DNA of 38,844 bases from Stenotrophomonas bentonitica (GTDB taxonomy: Bacteria; Pseudomonadota; Gammaproteobacteria; Xanthomonadales; Xanthomonadaceae). Numbering within the stretch: the stretch's first letter is position 1; the number at the start of each line of letters is the position of its first letter. Of the stretch, positions 15,058 through 24,356 are shown in pieces. The position numbers and the translations under genes were made by a program. Under the pieces are notes generated by a model that was given only the letters and a program-made list of their open reading frames with translations, was not told the DNA's origin and ran no database searches. The DNA is taken from positions 1-38,844 of the forward strand of contig NZ_PKQP01000016.1 of NCBI RefSeq assembly GCF_002887735.1, given 5' to 3'.

Positions 15058-17259
15058 TTACATCGTTGGCTTGGAATGGGAGCTAAGCTTGAAGGCTATC
15101 CCGAGCCATTCCATTGCTTCGTCCAAGTTCAAGTGTAGGCTCGCGTAGGACTTCCTGAGCAGGGTCGGGGACAGGAGTCCGTCCCATTTTTGACTTGCCA
15201 TGTTCTTGGCATCAGCCAGCAGCATGTCAATGGTGGGGAGCGGTTGGGAGGTGATTTCTGCCAAGAGCTTCGCAATCTCGCCCGTGGTCTCCGACCCGCG
15301 CTTGATCTCGACCCCAAGTTTTCCTGACTGCGCCCTGAGGCCTTTGGCGTTCAGAAGGCAAGCGATGGCTTCGTTTGCATCGTCGCCGAGCCAGGTCAAC
15401 AGCAGCCACTCGCTGCCCTGATTGACCAAAAGCGCGGAGTCCAACGCATGCTTCGCGTAGGTCGCGCGCCCCTCATTTAAGAAGCGTTGCGCAGTGGCGT
15501 CGAGAAAGCGCGGTTCGACCTGCCCTCGGTAGAGCGCACGCATCGTTTGGCGGATTTTGGTATGGACGCGCCCGCCGCTGCCGTTGAACAAAGGTGGTGT
15601 TCCACCCTTGGAAGGGGCGACATAGATGGTCTTATGGGCCTCATCGATCTCCTCGACGAGCCAGGTGCGCCCGCCAAACAAGATGCGTTGGCCGACTGTG
15701 AGCATCTGCGAGATGGGCAGTGTCCCAAGCGATTTGCCCCCAGCGATGATCCGGAACTCCTCATCGACGGTAAAAGCGGCGTAGAAAGAGTAGTGGTTGA
15801 CGATCTTGTCGCCCACAGGGCCGTGAAGCAAGAGTCCCGATCCGTCTTGGATCAGCACGTCTTGTTGGCCTAGGTGCCGAAGAAGCTCAATGAACGCGGC
15901 CGATGAGATCCCGTCGAAGGGAGCACCCTTGGCGCAGAGCATGCTGTAAGCCTGCGCTGCTTGGAGCCCACCATACTGGGCAATGGCCGACAAGAGCTGT
16001 TGAATCAACGTCGACATATGCGCCCCGTTGACGATCGGTGGCTCAAACCATTTCTCGATGAGCAAGTGCACGACCGAAATGGCGTGAATGGTATCGAGCC
16101 GGAGTCGGGTTGGGAGATCTGACTCGGCGTCGATCGCGTTCTCGACCACATATGCACGCAAAATGGCTGGCTCGCCTTCACGGCGCCCGGAACGCCCCAT
16201 CCTCTGACGCAAGCTGGCGACTGAAGGCGGGACCCCGATCTGGGCGACGCTCTTCACGGCGCCAATGTCGATTCCCAACTCCAAAGTGTTGGTGCAAATG
16301 GCTGTGGCGGGCCGCTCTTTTTGTTTGAGCGCGGCCTCTGTGTCTGTCCGGATCTCCTTCGAGAGACTGCCATGATGAGGCCAGAACTCACGCGGCCGCT
16401 TGGCACCTTCGCTCAGCTCATTGAGCAGGTAAGTGTAGCGCTCAACTTCGCGCCGACTATTGGGAAAAACGAGGTTGCTGCTGCCGGCCAAGTTCGCATA
16501 GAGGTGTGCTGCGATTGTCTTGGAGGAGCTGTCTCCGCTCTGTTTTCCAGCTTGCGGGATCGGCTCCTCGAAGCCTTTGACAACAAGTTGAAGCTCAGAG
16601 CCAGTACCGGGTGCATCAACGATGGCTGCTTGGCCGTTGGGTCGCAAGAAGCAGGCGGCAGAGCTTAGATCCCCTAACGTCGCCGAAAGCCCAATGCGCG
16701 GCACTATGCGGCCAACCACAAGCTCGATGCGATGCATCAACGATTGAAGCTGCTTGCCGCGTTCGGTGCCGATGAAGGCATGGAGCTCATCAATCACGAG
16801 GAATGAAAGAGACTTGAAGATGCCTGCAACAGCGGTGCCACGGTTGCAGAGCATTGCCTCGAGCGACTCCGGTGTGATTAACAACACCCCAAGCGGCTTC
16901 TTGAAAAATCGTTGCTTGCTCGTTGCGCCGATATCGCCGTGCCATGGCCATACAGGGATGTCCAAGTTCTCGCAGAGTCGTTCCAAGCGACCGAACTGGT
17001 CATTGATGAGCGCTTTCAGGGGACTGATATAGATGATCAGGCCCGGCGCTGGGCGCTCCAAAAAATGCGTCAGTGCAGGGAGGAACGCGGCCTCTGTCTT
17101 GCCGGAAGCGGTGCTCGCCGCCACGATGACATCTCGATCACCTGGAAGGATGAGCGGTATGGCCATTTCCTGGACATCACGCAGCGCCTCCCATTGCTCC
17201 GCCCACAAGTAGCGCTGGATCTCTGGGTGAAGGAGGTGGAAGGCGCTGGATTGGCTCAT
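15058..17259 (-). CDS. sngC: Shango SngC-like DEAD/DEAH-box helicase
   Basis: A 733-residue superfamily 2 helicase of the Lhr-like type. Motif I is AASTASGKTEAAF, motif II VIDELH, motif III GLSATLGD, then TNTLELGIDIG and QRMGRSGRREG (motifs V and VI). The C-terminal third has strands such as GRTWLVEEID, common in Lhr-like helicases. It begins four bases after the stop of the ATPase gene. A TerB protein, a DUF2791-type ATPase and a helicase in this order make up the Shango anti-phage system (SngA-SngB-SngC). The helicase probably remodels or unwinds invading nucleic acid; the mechanism is unknown. Confidence 0.85.
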   Translation of the reverse strand: MSQSSAFHLLHPEIQRYLWAEQWEALRDVQEMAIPLILPGDRDVIVAASTASGKTEAAFLPALTHFLERPAPGLIIYISPLKALINDQFGRLERLCENLDIPVWPWHGDIGATSKQRFFKKPLGVLLITPESLEAMLCNRGTAVAGIFKSLSFLVIDELHAFIGTERGKQLQSLMHRIELVVGRIVPRIGLSATLGDLSSAACFLRPNGQAAIVDAPGTGSELQLVVKGFEEPIPQAGKQSGDSSSKTIAAHLYANLAGSSNLVFPNSRREVERYTYLLNELSEGAKRPREFWPHHGSLSKEIRTDTEAALKQKERPATAICTNTLELGIDIGAVKSVAQIGVPPSVASLRQRMGRSGRREGEPAILRAYVVENAIDAESDLPTRLRLDTIHAISVVHLLIEKWFEPPIVNGAHMSTLIQQLLSAIAQYGGLQAAQAYSMLCAKGAPFDGISSAAFIELLRHLGQQDVLIQDGSGLLLHGPVGDKIVNHYSFYAAFTVDEEFRIIAGGKSLGTLPISQMLTVGQRILFGGRTWLVEEIDEAHKTIYVAPSKGGTPPLFNGSGGRVHTKIRQTMRALYRGQVEPRFLDATAQRFLNEGRATYAKHALDSALLVNQGSEWLLLTWLGDDANEAIACLLNAKGLRAQSGKLGVEIKRGSETTGEIAKLLAEITSQPLPTIDMLLADAKNMASQKWDGLLSPTLLRKSYASLHLNLDEAMEWLGIAFKLSSHSKPTM

Positions 17260-17263
17260 GGGA

Positions 17264-18562
17264 TCAGAGCTTAAACGAGCTTAGCTCGTCATCGGTCTGC
17301 ACATCCAGGTCAGTGTCCCCACCGTGGTCTTCCGCGACTTCCACCGAGCCGATCAGGGACTGCCAAGTCACCCCTCGGTTTTGTTCAAGAACTGCGAGGA
17401 GGTTGATGAAGGCGGTGATGGTGGTTCGTGGAGTGCGGAAGAAGCTCTCGCCAAGGCGCTTGGAGCAGTGCGCCATAAACTGTTCGATGGCTTCGTTGGG
17501 CAGCAAATACTTCGCTTCATCGCCACTGGCGTAGACATGACGGATCTTGGTCAGCAGCACGTAGAAGTCTTCCGCCGTGAGGCTGGAGAGGCGCACAACC
17601 GGCCCGCTGAAATCGACAAGCCCGTTGCCGGCGAACGTGTTTTGCGCCAGGCGGCTTTGCAGGGCCTGATAGCTATAGACGCCGCGCCTGGTGTCCATGA
17701 GGAACTCCGGCGTCCCACCCAGGACAAAGCCAAGGCCAACCGCCGTTCCTTGGAGAGAGTCATTGAGCATGCGGAGCAGTTGCTCGTAGTTCGAATTGCG
17801 CGCCTGTGCGTTCGCGAGCTTGTAGAGGTTGACGAGTTCATCTAGACAGACAAGAAGTCCACTAAAGCCCGCCAAGCGCACGAAACGCCCCATCAGTTTG
17901 AGCTGATCATAGACAGAGGCATCGTCAACGATAGTGCGAACCCCAAGCGCGGCTCTGGCGTCTGTGCGGGTGGCGAACTCGCCTCGAAGCCAACGTATCG
18001 CATCGTATTTAAGTTGTTCGTTGCCTTCATCAAAGCCTCGGCAGTAGGCGGCAATCACATCGGCAAAGTCATAGCCGTTCACAAGCTCGGTCAATTGTTC
18101 GAGCTTGGCTCTGAGGACTTGTTCGGTCGGCACTCCTTGCGCCTTGGCATCGGCCTTTGCGGTGGAGATGAATTTTTCCACCACACCGGCCAATGCGCCA
18201 CCCTCAGGCTTCGTTCGCGTCGCTAGATTGCGCATCAGCTCGGCGTAAAGCGATCGGGCCTGTCCGCCGGAAGCGTGGAGGCGCCGGTCGGGGTTGAGGT
18301 CGGCGCTGGCCACCACCAGCTTTCGTTCCATCGCAATGGCGCGAACCAAGTTGAGGAAGAAGGTTTTACCAGCGCCATATTCGCCAATGACCAATCGAAA
18401 TGACGACCCGCCATCGGCGAGGCGATCAATGTCGCTGACAAGGGTTTCCACTTCACGCGCGCGCCCGACTTGGATGAGGTGTTGTCCAGCACGAGGGACA
18501 ACGCCGGCGCGAAGCGACTGGACCACGGCATCCCGGTCCTTACTGCGAATGGGGCTACTCAT
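17264..18562 (-). CDS. sngB: Shango SngB-like ATPase (DUF2791)
   Basis: A 432-residue P-loop ATPase. Walker A is GEYGAGKTFF; Walker B is LLVCLDELVNL. The motifs SADLNPDRRL, LGGTPEFLMD and FFRTPRTTITAFINLL fit the DUF2791/BrxD-like ATP-binding family used by several defence systems. ATG at 18562 overlaps the stop of the TerB gene (ATGA). The C-terminus is acidic. In Shango and related systems this ATPase couples the TerB protein to the helicase. BREX type 2 BrxD/BrxHI is the nearest alternative, but the TerB partner and the absence of BREX core genes favour Shango. Confidence 0.85.
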   Translation of the reverse strand: MSSPIRSKDRDAVVQSLRAGVVPRAGQHLIQVGRAREVETLVSDIDRLADGGSSFRLVIGEYGAGKTFFLNLVRAIAMERKLVVASADLNPDRRLHASGGQARSLYAELMRNLATRTKPEGGALAGVVEKFISTAKADAKAQGVPTEQVLRAKLEQLTELVNGYDFADVIAAYCRGFDEGNEQLKYDAIRWLRGEFATRTDARAALGVRTIVDDASVYDQLKLMGRFVRLAGFSGLLVCLDELVNLYKLANAQARNSNYEQLLRMLNDSLQGTAVGLGFVLGGTPEFLMDTRRGVYSYQALQSRLAQNTFAGNGLVDFSGPVVRLSSLTAEDFYVLLTKIRHVYASGDEAKYLLPNEAIEQFMAHCSKRLGESFFRTPRTTITAFINLLAVLEQNRGVTWQSLIGSVEVAEDHGGDTDLDVQTDDELSSFKL

Positions 18563-21462
18563 TGCTCAATCTTCTCGATGAATTCAGGGTTGATCTCCAA
18601 AGGGTCATCGCCTTCGGAGAAGGGAAGGTCATAGGCGTCGAAAGAGGCGTCGTTGATTTGCTCCAACGCGCCATCAAGCATCAACTCCAAGTCCGAAGCG
18701 GTATCTTGGAGCTCTGCCCGGGTCCAAGTGGGGCGGGACAACATCAGACGAAGCAACGCACTGTGAGCGTCGTCCAGGCCAATCAAGCCGGTTTCCGCTG
18801 GCTCTTCCTCGATCACCGCGAGGCCAGGTGGAGGAGCCACTGGGTCAGGGAGCTCTTCGGCAAAGATGTTGGCCAAGAGGGCGGAGACTTTCGCAGTGTC
18901 GCGTTGGAGTGCTGCAATCCTCTCTGGGTCAAGACGAAATCCTGTTGCATCTGGTGCGGCACTTGCTCGGCGCGCAGTAGGTGCATGCACATCGCTAAAG
19001 ACGCGCTTGGGCTCAACGCCTAAGGTCTTGTAGACCTTCTCTAAGAACCGCACTTCCTCAGGTGAAACCATGCCGTCAACTTGCGCCAAGTTGGCCATGG
19101 CTGCGGCGATCGCTTCCTTGGTGTTTTGACCCAACGGATCAAGCTTCTTCTTCAACGAAGGAAGGTTGATGGGGGCGACCGACAGGAGGAGAAGATGCGC
19201 CCGGAGCCTGCGATGGTCCGCGGCACTGAGGTGGCTCCAAGCGTCAATCTCCCCAGTCAGGTGAGCGAGTTCTTCGGTGCTAAACGAGCCGTCCGATTGC
19301 GCAACCGTTGACGCCAGTTGTAGCGTCAGGAGCGCCGTCTGGTAGGAGTCAGTGTCCGCCTGGTGCGTTTGGTCGGGCAACATGGCAAAAAGCACCACGT
19401 GGTCATCGATACCCGGTGTGCGGGCGCCTTCAAGGACATTGGGCTCGATGCCAATGTGCGCCGATTCCAGAGCCCGCGCCAGATCTCGAACCTTTTCCCG
19501 TCCGAGCGCGCCTGAAAGGCCCCCGAGACGGTCAAGCACGTCGGACAAGGGAAGTGTGATCGTCGCCTCGCCCGTGTCAGCGTAGAGCTTAGCTAGGGCT
19601 ATCCGAGGTGACTCCGGCCAGATGCTTGGCGGAAGCAAGAGCAGTCCATCTAAGGTGTCTCTTGCCTCGGGCGTCTTGCCAATCAGTCGGCTAAACGCTC
19701 CGAGCTCCTGGGCGCACTGATTCACAATCGACGTAAGGGTGTTCAGTGGTGCGCGCAGTGCCGTGACATCGGGGATGTCGCCAAAGGATTTGGTGACAGG
19801 AGTCGTGCCATAGAGCCCGGGCGAGGCGGCTTGCCTGGCAAATTTCAGCTTGGTCTTGTTCTTGGTAAGGACGAGCCCTGGGCCAAAGAGTTCGCGGTAC
19901 CGTTCTAAAAAGAGCCGGTCGAATTCGGTCTCACAGCGCGTTGCAGCTGTACGGATGGAGATGGCAGGATTGAGTCTTGCCCATGCAAGGGCGAGGGGAC
20001 CCGGGATGGGGGCGCGATCTACCGAACACTGACCGAGTGCTAGACGGATGGTGAAAGGCACATCGATGCTGCGCTCAAAGGAAGGCAGCGGCTGCAAGTA
20101 GAGCTTTTCTGTTGCCGCGTCGAGCTCCATCCAGTCAAGCAAGCTGTTGATGGAAACACGCAAAGACCCGTAGGCTCTGCCGTAGATCGCATCAAGCTGT
20201 CGAAGTGCCGATTTGATTGCTGGCCAGTCCTTCTTGCTGCCGACATCCGTTACCCCGTCCAGTAAAACGCGACGTTCAATGCCGTAGAAGAAGAGGTGTA
20301 CACAACCGTACGAGCACTCAGGGTCAGTCCGATCGGAAGCCAGCCAGCTGAGGTAAGCGCGTCGTTCCATCGGCGAGAACTCGGCATAGCTCAGCCGGTG
20401 CCCGAGAGTTTGAACACGGAAGTTCCCCGTAGGAGCGACGGCCAAGACGGCGTTCACCAAGCTTGGGTCATTGCCCCCGTATTTGGTGGGGAGCTTCACC
20501 CCTGTATAGAACAAGCCACCCCGGATGGTGATGCCCGCAATTTCGATGCTGTCCTCAGGACCGACCCATCGGGTGGTTGCCCAACCCTCGGGCGGACGGG
20601 GCACGGTGAATTTCCGCTGCTCCTCGCTGGGCATCGCTATCCGGTGGAGTTCGTCGAGGCTTGCGCCTTGCCCCGGTGCTGCGCTGACCATTACGGCCTG
20701 AGGTGGCGCTGCTGGGAGCGGTGGGGGAATTGGCACGGCCGAAGTCCCCGTCACTTGCAGAGTTTGGCTTTTTGTAGTCTCAGAAGCTGTGGGCGTCTGA
20801 TGGTCTTCTTTGGGGCGAGGCCGAGTGAAAGAGGGCACGATGATCAAGGGATCCTCATTGCCGGAAGATCCAGAGCCAGCGACGGCGGACCGAGCCTGGC
20901 GCTCGGCGACAGCTTTCATCGCGACGGCAAGGTTCCCCAAGGTGTCCTTGGCCGGGGCAATGCTAGGCGTCGCCTCGCGATCGGCCATTGCCGATTGAGA
21001 TTGTCTTTCAGTGACTGCGTTCATCGCAGCCGCGAGGTTCCCCAAGTCGATTTTTGGCGGGGTTATTACGTCCGGCGCCCCGTCTGGCTGGACCAACTGC
21101 CGAGTCGATGAGACGACGTCGCCGACAGTCCTCCCTTCCATCGTACGCCCGCTGGCCTTTGTTCCACGCTCAATGGGACGTTGCCCCATGTCCCCACCAT
21201 CCGGGCCCGGTGGCGTGGTGACTGTTGACGGCAGAGGTTTTCGACGCGGAGCGGTTCGGGTCAGTTCCGCTAATGTCGGCTGGTCGTCTGTGCCTGCCGC
21301 CGGGGCGGGCACCTTATTCGATTGCCAGCGAGAGTAGGCGTAAAACACGCCCCCGACCAAGGTGACGACGCCGAGCGTGATCCAAACCTCTTTCGGGACG
21401 AGTGCGATCAGGACCAAGATACCAACGATCAGAGCCCCGCCCGATTGCTTCCTTGACGCCAT
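18559..21462 (-). CDS. sngA: Shango SngA-like TerB-domain membrane protein
   Basis: A 967-residue protein from ATG 21462 (AGGCAGGGGG before it). Two hydrophobic segments lie near the N-terminus (GALIVGILVLIAL and WITLGVVTLVGGVFY), followed by about 200 low-complexity Pro/Ala/Thr-rich residues. Then comes a TerB-N-like region with YLSWLASDRTDPECSYG and FYGIERRVLLD, a TerB-like domain (about 718-825, STVAQSDGSFSTEELAHL and AQVDGMVSPEEV) and a TerB-C-like end. TerB domains bind metal and appear in membrane-linked stress and defence complexes. It is the first gene of the operon. An upstream in-frame start at 21624 would read through a poly-C tract and is unlikely. Confidence 0.85.
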   Translation of the reverse strand: MASRKQSGGALIVGILVLIALVPKEVWITLGVVTLVGGVFYAYSRWQSNKVPAPAAGTDDQPTLAELTRTAPRRKPLPSTVTTPPGPDGGDMGQRPIERGTKASGRTMEGRTVGDVVSSTRQLVQPDGAPDVITPPKIDLGNLAAAMNAVTERQSQSAMADREATPSIAPAKDTLGNLAVAMKAVAERQARSAVAGSGSSGNEDPLIIVPSFTRPRPKEDHQTPTASETTKSQTLQVTGTSAVPIPPPLPAAPPQAVMVSAAPGQGASLDELHRIAMPSEEQRKFTVPRPPEGWATTRWVGPEDSIEIAGITIRGGLFYTGVKLPTKYGGNDPSLVNAVLAVAPTGNFRVQTLGHRLSYAEFSPMERRAYLSWLASDRTDPECSYGCVHLFFYGIERRVLLDGVTDVGSKKDWPAIKSALRQLDAIYGRAYGSLRVSINSLLDWMELDAATEKLYLQPLPSFERSIDVPFTIRLALGQCSVDRAPIPGPLALAWARLNPAISIRTAATRCETEFDRLFLERYRELFGPGLVLTKNKTKLKFARQAASPGLYGTTPVTKSFGDIPDVTALRAPLNTLTSIVNQCAQELGAFSRLIGKTPEARDTLDGLLLLPPSIWPESPRIALAKLYADTGEATITLPLSDVLDRLGGLSGALGREKVRDLARALESAHIGIEPNVLEGARTPGIDDHVVLFAMLPDQTHQADTDSYQTALLTLQLASTVAQSDGSFSTEELAHLTGEIDAWSHLSAADHRRLRAHLLLLSVAPINLPSLKKKLDPLGQNTKEAIAAAMANLAQVDGMVSPEEVRFLEKVYKTLGVEPKRVFSDVHAPTARRASAAPDATGFRLDPERIAALQRDTAKVSALLANIFAEELPDPVAPPPGLAVIEEEPAETGLIGLDDAHSALLRLMLSRPTWTRAELQDTASDLELMLDGALEQINDASFDAYDLPFSEGDDPLEINPEFIEKIEQ

Positions 21463-21559
21463 GTGGCCCCCTGCCTCTGGCTTTTCCTGAAGACATTGTA
21501 TCCCCCTCAGAAATGGGCTGCTGGGGAGGTCATCAGCGCGCCCCGGCAGGATGAATGGC

Positions 21560-21570
21560 GGGGGGGGGGG
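21560..21570. repeat. Eleven-base homopolymer upstream of sngA
   Basis: A run of 11 G (C on the coding strand) lies 98 bases before the sngA start codon, in the leader region of the Shango operon. Runs this long are prone to slippage and can change promoter spacing or a reading frame. They are also a common sequencing error. Confidence 0.7.
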
Positions 21571-21668
21571 CTCGAAGTAGAACAGGGGCCGGGCTGCCCG
21601 CCTCAGCGGGGGCATGGGAGGCAACCAAGGCGGGTATCGGGGACCGGGGCTCAGGTCGCCCTCCCCCC

Positions 21669-23888
21669 CTAGGGCTCTATGGCTAAGCCAAGCCCAGCCA
21701 TAACCCGATGGTGCTCCGTGAAGCCAAGCTCATCAAACACGGCCTTGAACTTGATGAGGCAGTAGTTCACATCGTATTCGCCAAAGTCAGTGAGCGTGTT
21801 GGCATCGCCGTGAGAGTGGTGAGATAAATAGCGGCCTAACGCATGGAAGCTTCGGTCCTGCTCAGCGAGCTTATCCATCGCCTCCTTGAATTTGCCTTGT
21901 GACGTGGTGAAGTAGAAGAACCGCTCCAGAATGCAGCGCATTGCATTGGCCGCCGTTGCGGATGTGACCTGATCTTGGTAGGCATCGCGGACGACTTGCC
22001 ACCATGCTTCGTAGTCGTTCTTCAGATCGTCAATCTTCATAGGAACGATAGTGGTGTAATTCTTCTTTACGACGCGCTTTAGTTCAAAGTTCTTTGATCC
22101 TTTGCTAACTTTGATGAGCTCGTTGAGAAAGAAGAGGCTGTGTGTGAGGACAATCACCTGCTTGACGCTCTTGCTGCGCGTGTCCTCCAACGCGATGATG
22201 TCGCGAGAAATGGTCGCGGCGATGTCGTAGACGAAGTTATGCGACAAGCTGGATATTGGGTCGTCGATCACGACGATCTTACGGTCCAGCGGTGAAGACT
22301 GGTTCGACACCGAAGAGCCGGTGATGAGCTCGACGAAGTAGAGGAAGGTGATGAGGGTCTTCTCGCCTTCACTAAGGGAGCCGTAGACATCTGGCCCCTT
22401 GCCTGGGCGCACCAACTGGTAGAGATCGTCCTCACCTCTGCTAATTCGGAAGGAGTCAACCCCTAGGGATTGCAGGCGAGCATTGATCGCCAAGACTGCT
22501 TCCTCGGTGCCGCTGCTTGTAGCGCGCAGCTCAACGAGGCGTGCCTCCGCTTCGGAAATCTGAGTGCGGAGTAGGGCAATTGCAGACTGGATCGCTTGCA
22601 GAGCATCCTGGGCACCCTTGGAGGTGGTCTTATAAAGCGACAGAGTGCCGTCGTTCTCAGTACACAGGCGATGCCAAAAGGTGTGCTCGATCCGCTTCAA
22701 CTCGCGATCGCGATGGCTCAGGCGTCGGTTGTAATCGTCAACACGGTTCGAAACTACATCGATTGCCTCGCGCACAGCTGTCAGGAGCGATTGGCTTGGT
22801 TGCAGCTCGAAAGCGCCTTGGGGGGACAAGACCTTACTCGCCATTCTCTGCGCGTTGTCATTGAGCAGGCGACTTGCATTGGACCAGGCAAGTTCTAACG
22901 TTTGGTTTTCCGAAGCGAAGGGTTCCGTTTCGATAAGGTGCCCAATGGCTTGATCAAGGCTGGCCACACTTGCAGCGTAGTTCTCAGCAAGTAGCGTCGC
23001 TCTGGCGACACGCCTGTCGAAGCTCGCATCAAAGAGCTTGGCAAGTTCCTCGGGGAAGTCGTGGGGAAGACTTTGCTGGCAGAAGGGACACTGATCTTGG
23101 CTATGATCGAGATAGGGGCGACCCTGGTTGACCCAGTCGAGGTTGCCAATGTCCCTAATGAGAGCCGCAAGGGCACTGGCGCTGGACCCGACGATTGGCT
23201 CTGTCCATATCTCATCTTGCTCGGTTCTGCCAAAGTTTGGCAGTTCAATCTCAATCCGAGGCTTGTGAGCGGTGTGACTGTCCCCGAGCTCACTTAAGGA
23301 CTGAGCGAGCTCATCGAAAGAGGGTAGATCGCCCTCGTAAGGGGGCGATGCTTTGGTTTGGAGCGCGTCGAAGAACTTTTGCTTGGAGTGTCCGTAAGGC
23401 AACCAAGGCTTGAAGGGACCATCTTTCAGAGCCGTGTAGGTCTTCCAAGCCGCGCCAAGGGCCGTTTCGAGAGCCGCTGATTTCTCTTTTTCGCGAACTT
23501 GGCTCTGCTCAGTGAGGCTATCGCGCTGCGCGCGCCAAGTCTCAAGCTCTTGCTCGAGGCCTTCGGCGGCTTCCAATGCTGACGACTCAGGATCGCCAAT
23601 GGTGAAGATGCCTGGAACATCACTGCGGTTGCGGAAATGGGCCTCAATAAAGCGCTCGTTGTAGACCAAATACTCATATCTAGCGTCGGCAGGGTAAGTG
23701 GTCACCGAACAGCCGGAGATGGGCTCCTGGCCTAACGAGCAACTTTGGACAACCTGCCCAATAGCCGACTTGCCGGCACCATTGAGGCCATAGAAGAATG
23801 CAACGCGTTTGTCCGGTGCGAAATCGATCGCTGTGACGGCACCTGGATCAAAGCTTCTAAAATTCTGGATGGCGATCTTTCTGATCAT
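21669..23888 (-). CDS. RloC/PrrC-like ATPase with zinc hook and HEPN-like C-terminus
   Basis: A 739-residue AAA_13/SMC-like ATPase. Walker A is GLNGAGKS (34-41), signature SLSEGEKTLITF, Walker B KIVVIDDPISS. A coiled region (about 110-145 and 285-460) is interrupted by CPFC at 267-270, a zinc hook as in RloC. The C-terminal 90 residues contain RCILE (Arg651, Glu655) and RYLSHHSH (Arg686, His690-693). This resembles the Arg-Glu-His active site of the PrrC/RloC anticodon nucleases and the Rx4H of HEPN domains. RloC cuts tRNA after DNA damage or phage infection. The gene stands alone, convergent with nothing, just upstream of Shango on the same strand. tRNA cutting is inferred, not shown. Confidence 0.75.
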   Translation of the reverse strand: MIRKIAIQNFRSFDPGAVTAIDFAPDKRVAFFYGLNGAGKSAIGQVVQSCSLGQEPISGCSVTTYPADARYEYLVYNERFIEAHFRNRSDVPGIFTIGDPESSALEAAEGLEQELETWRAQRDSLTEQSQVREKEKSAALETALGAAWKTYTALKDGPFKPWLPYGHSKQKFFDALQTKASPPYEGDLPSFDELAQSLSELGDSHTAHKPRIEIELPNFGRTEQDEIWTEPIVGSSASALAALIRDIGNLDWVNQGRPYLDHSQDQCPFCQQSLPHDFPEELAKLFDASFDRRVARATLLAENYAASVASLDQAIGHLIETEPFASENQTLELAWSNASRLLNDNAQRMASKVLSPQGAFELQPSQSLLTAVREAIDVVSNRVDDYNRRLSHRDRELKRIEHTFWHRLCTENDGTLSLYKTTSKGAQDALQAIQSAIALLRTQISEAEARLVELRATSSGTEEAVLAINARLQSLGVDSFRISRGEDDLYQLVRPGKGPDVYGSLSEGEKTLITFLYFVELITGSSVSNQSSPLDRKIVVIDDPISSLSHNFVYDIAATISRDIIALEDTRSKSVKQVIVLTHSLFFLNELIKVSKGSKNFELKRVVKKNYTTIVPMKIDDLKNDYEAWWQVVRDAYQDQVTSATAANAMRCILERFFYFTTSQGKFKEAMDKLAEQDRSFHALGRYLSHHSHGDANTLTDFGEYDVNYCLIKFKAVFDELGFTEHHRVMAGLGLAIEP

Positions 23889-24356
23889 TGCTCTCTCTCA
23901 AAGAGGTCGGCCGTTCCCTAGGCCTAGGCTGTGACCACCGACGGCCACTGCATCCGCATCATACCGCCGCGGGACCTTGCGTTTGAGTGGCTCGCTGACA
24001 GATCCGGATCACAGGCAATCGATACGTGTTAATGAACCGTTCATGCAGGCGTGGGGCAACACAGAGTGTGGCAGTCGATGCTCGGCGAGCTAGGTTAGAC
24101 GCCTGATTCTGTCGATATCACATATGGGTATCGGGGCAATGCAAGAGCGCACTGATGGAATTTTCGATTCTCGAAATTCCGTGCGCTGCCTGCCGGCAGT
24201 GCGGAGGCCGTTGGCCTCCTCGTGTCCCGCTCCGCGGCCCACAAAGCAAGACAAAACCCTGTGATTTCGCGCACGAAAACGCCGGTGCGGTGAAGGCCTA
24301 GACGAATAATGCAAATGGCCTTTTGTTGGCTTCTCCAAAAATGAATAGGAGAAGTC
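23889..24356. other. Region between RloC-like gene and relaxase
   Basis: 468 bases without a gene; divergent promoters are expected here. It contains the candidate oriT at 24146-24190, a GC-rich dyad near 24186-24200 (CTGCCTGCCGGCAG) and AT-richer sequence directly before the relaxase. AGGAGAAG precedes the GTG start of that gene. Confidence 0.5.
24146..24190 (+). other. oriT: Candidate oriT (MOBQ type)
   Basis: GGAATTTTCGA (24157-24167) and TCGAAATTCC (24171-24180) form a hairpin with a three-base loop and one bulge. It is followed immediately by GTGCGCTGCC. The R1162/RSF1010 family oriT has the same layout: an inverted repeat followed by a TAAGTGCGCCCT-like nick region. AGCGCAC at 24146-24152 and GTGCGCT at 24181-24187 extend the dyad further. 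It lies about 170 bases before a MobA/MobL relaxase gene in the expected orientation. The exact nick site is not determined. Confidence 0.6.

Noticed and set aside
20296..21111. A 271-codon plus-strand frame opposite sngA
   Set aside because: It is a shadow of a strong coding gene; the peptide is rich in Arg, Gly and Cys and has no recognisable domain.
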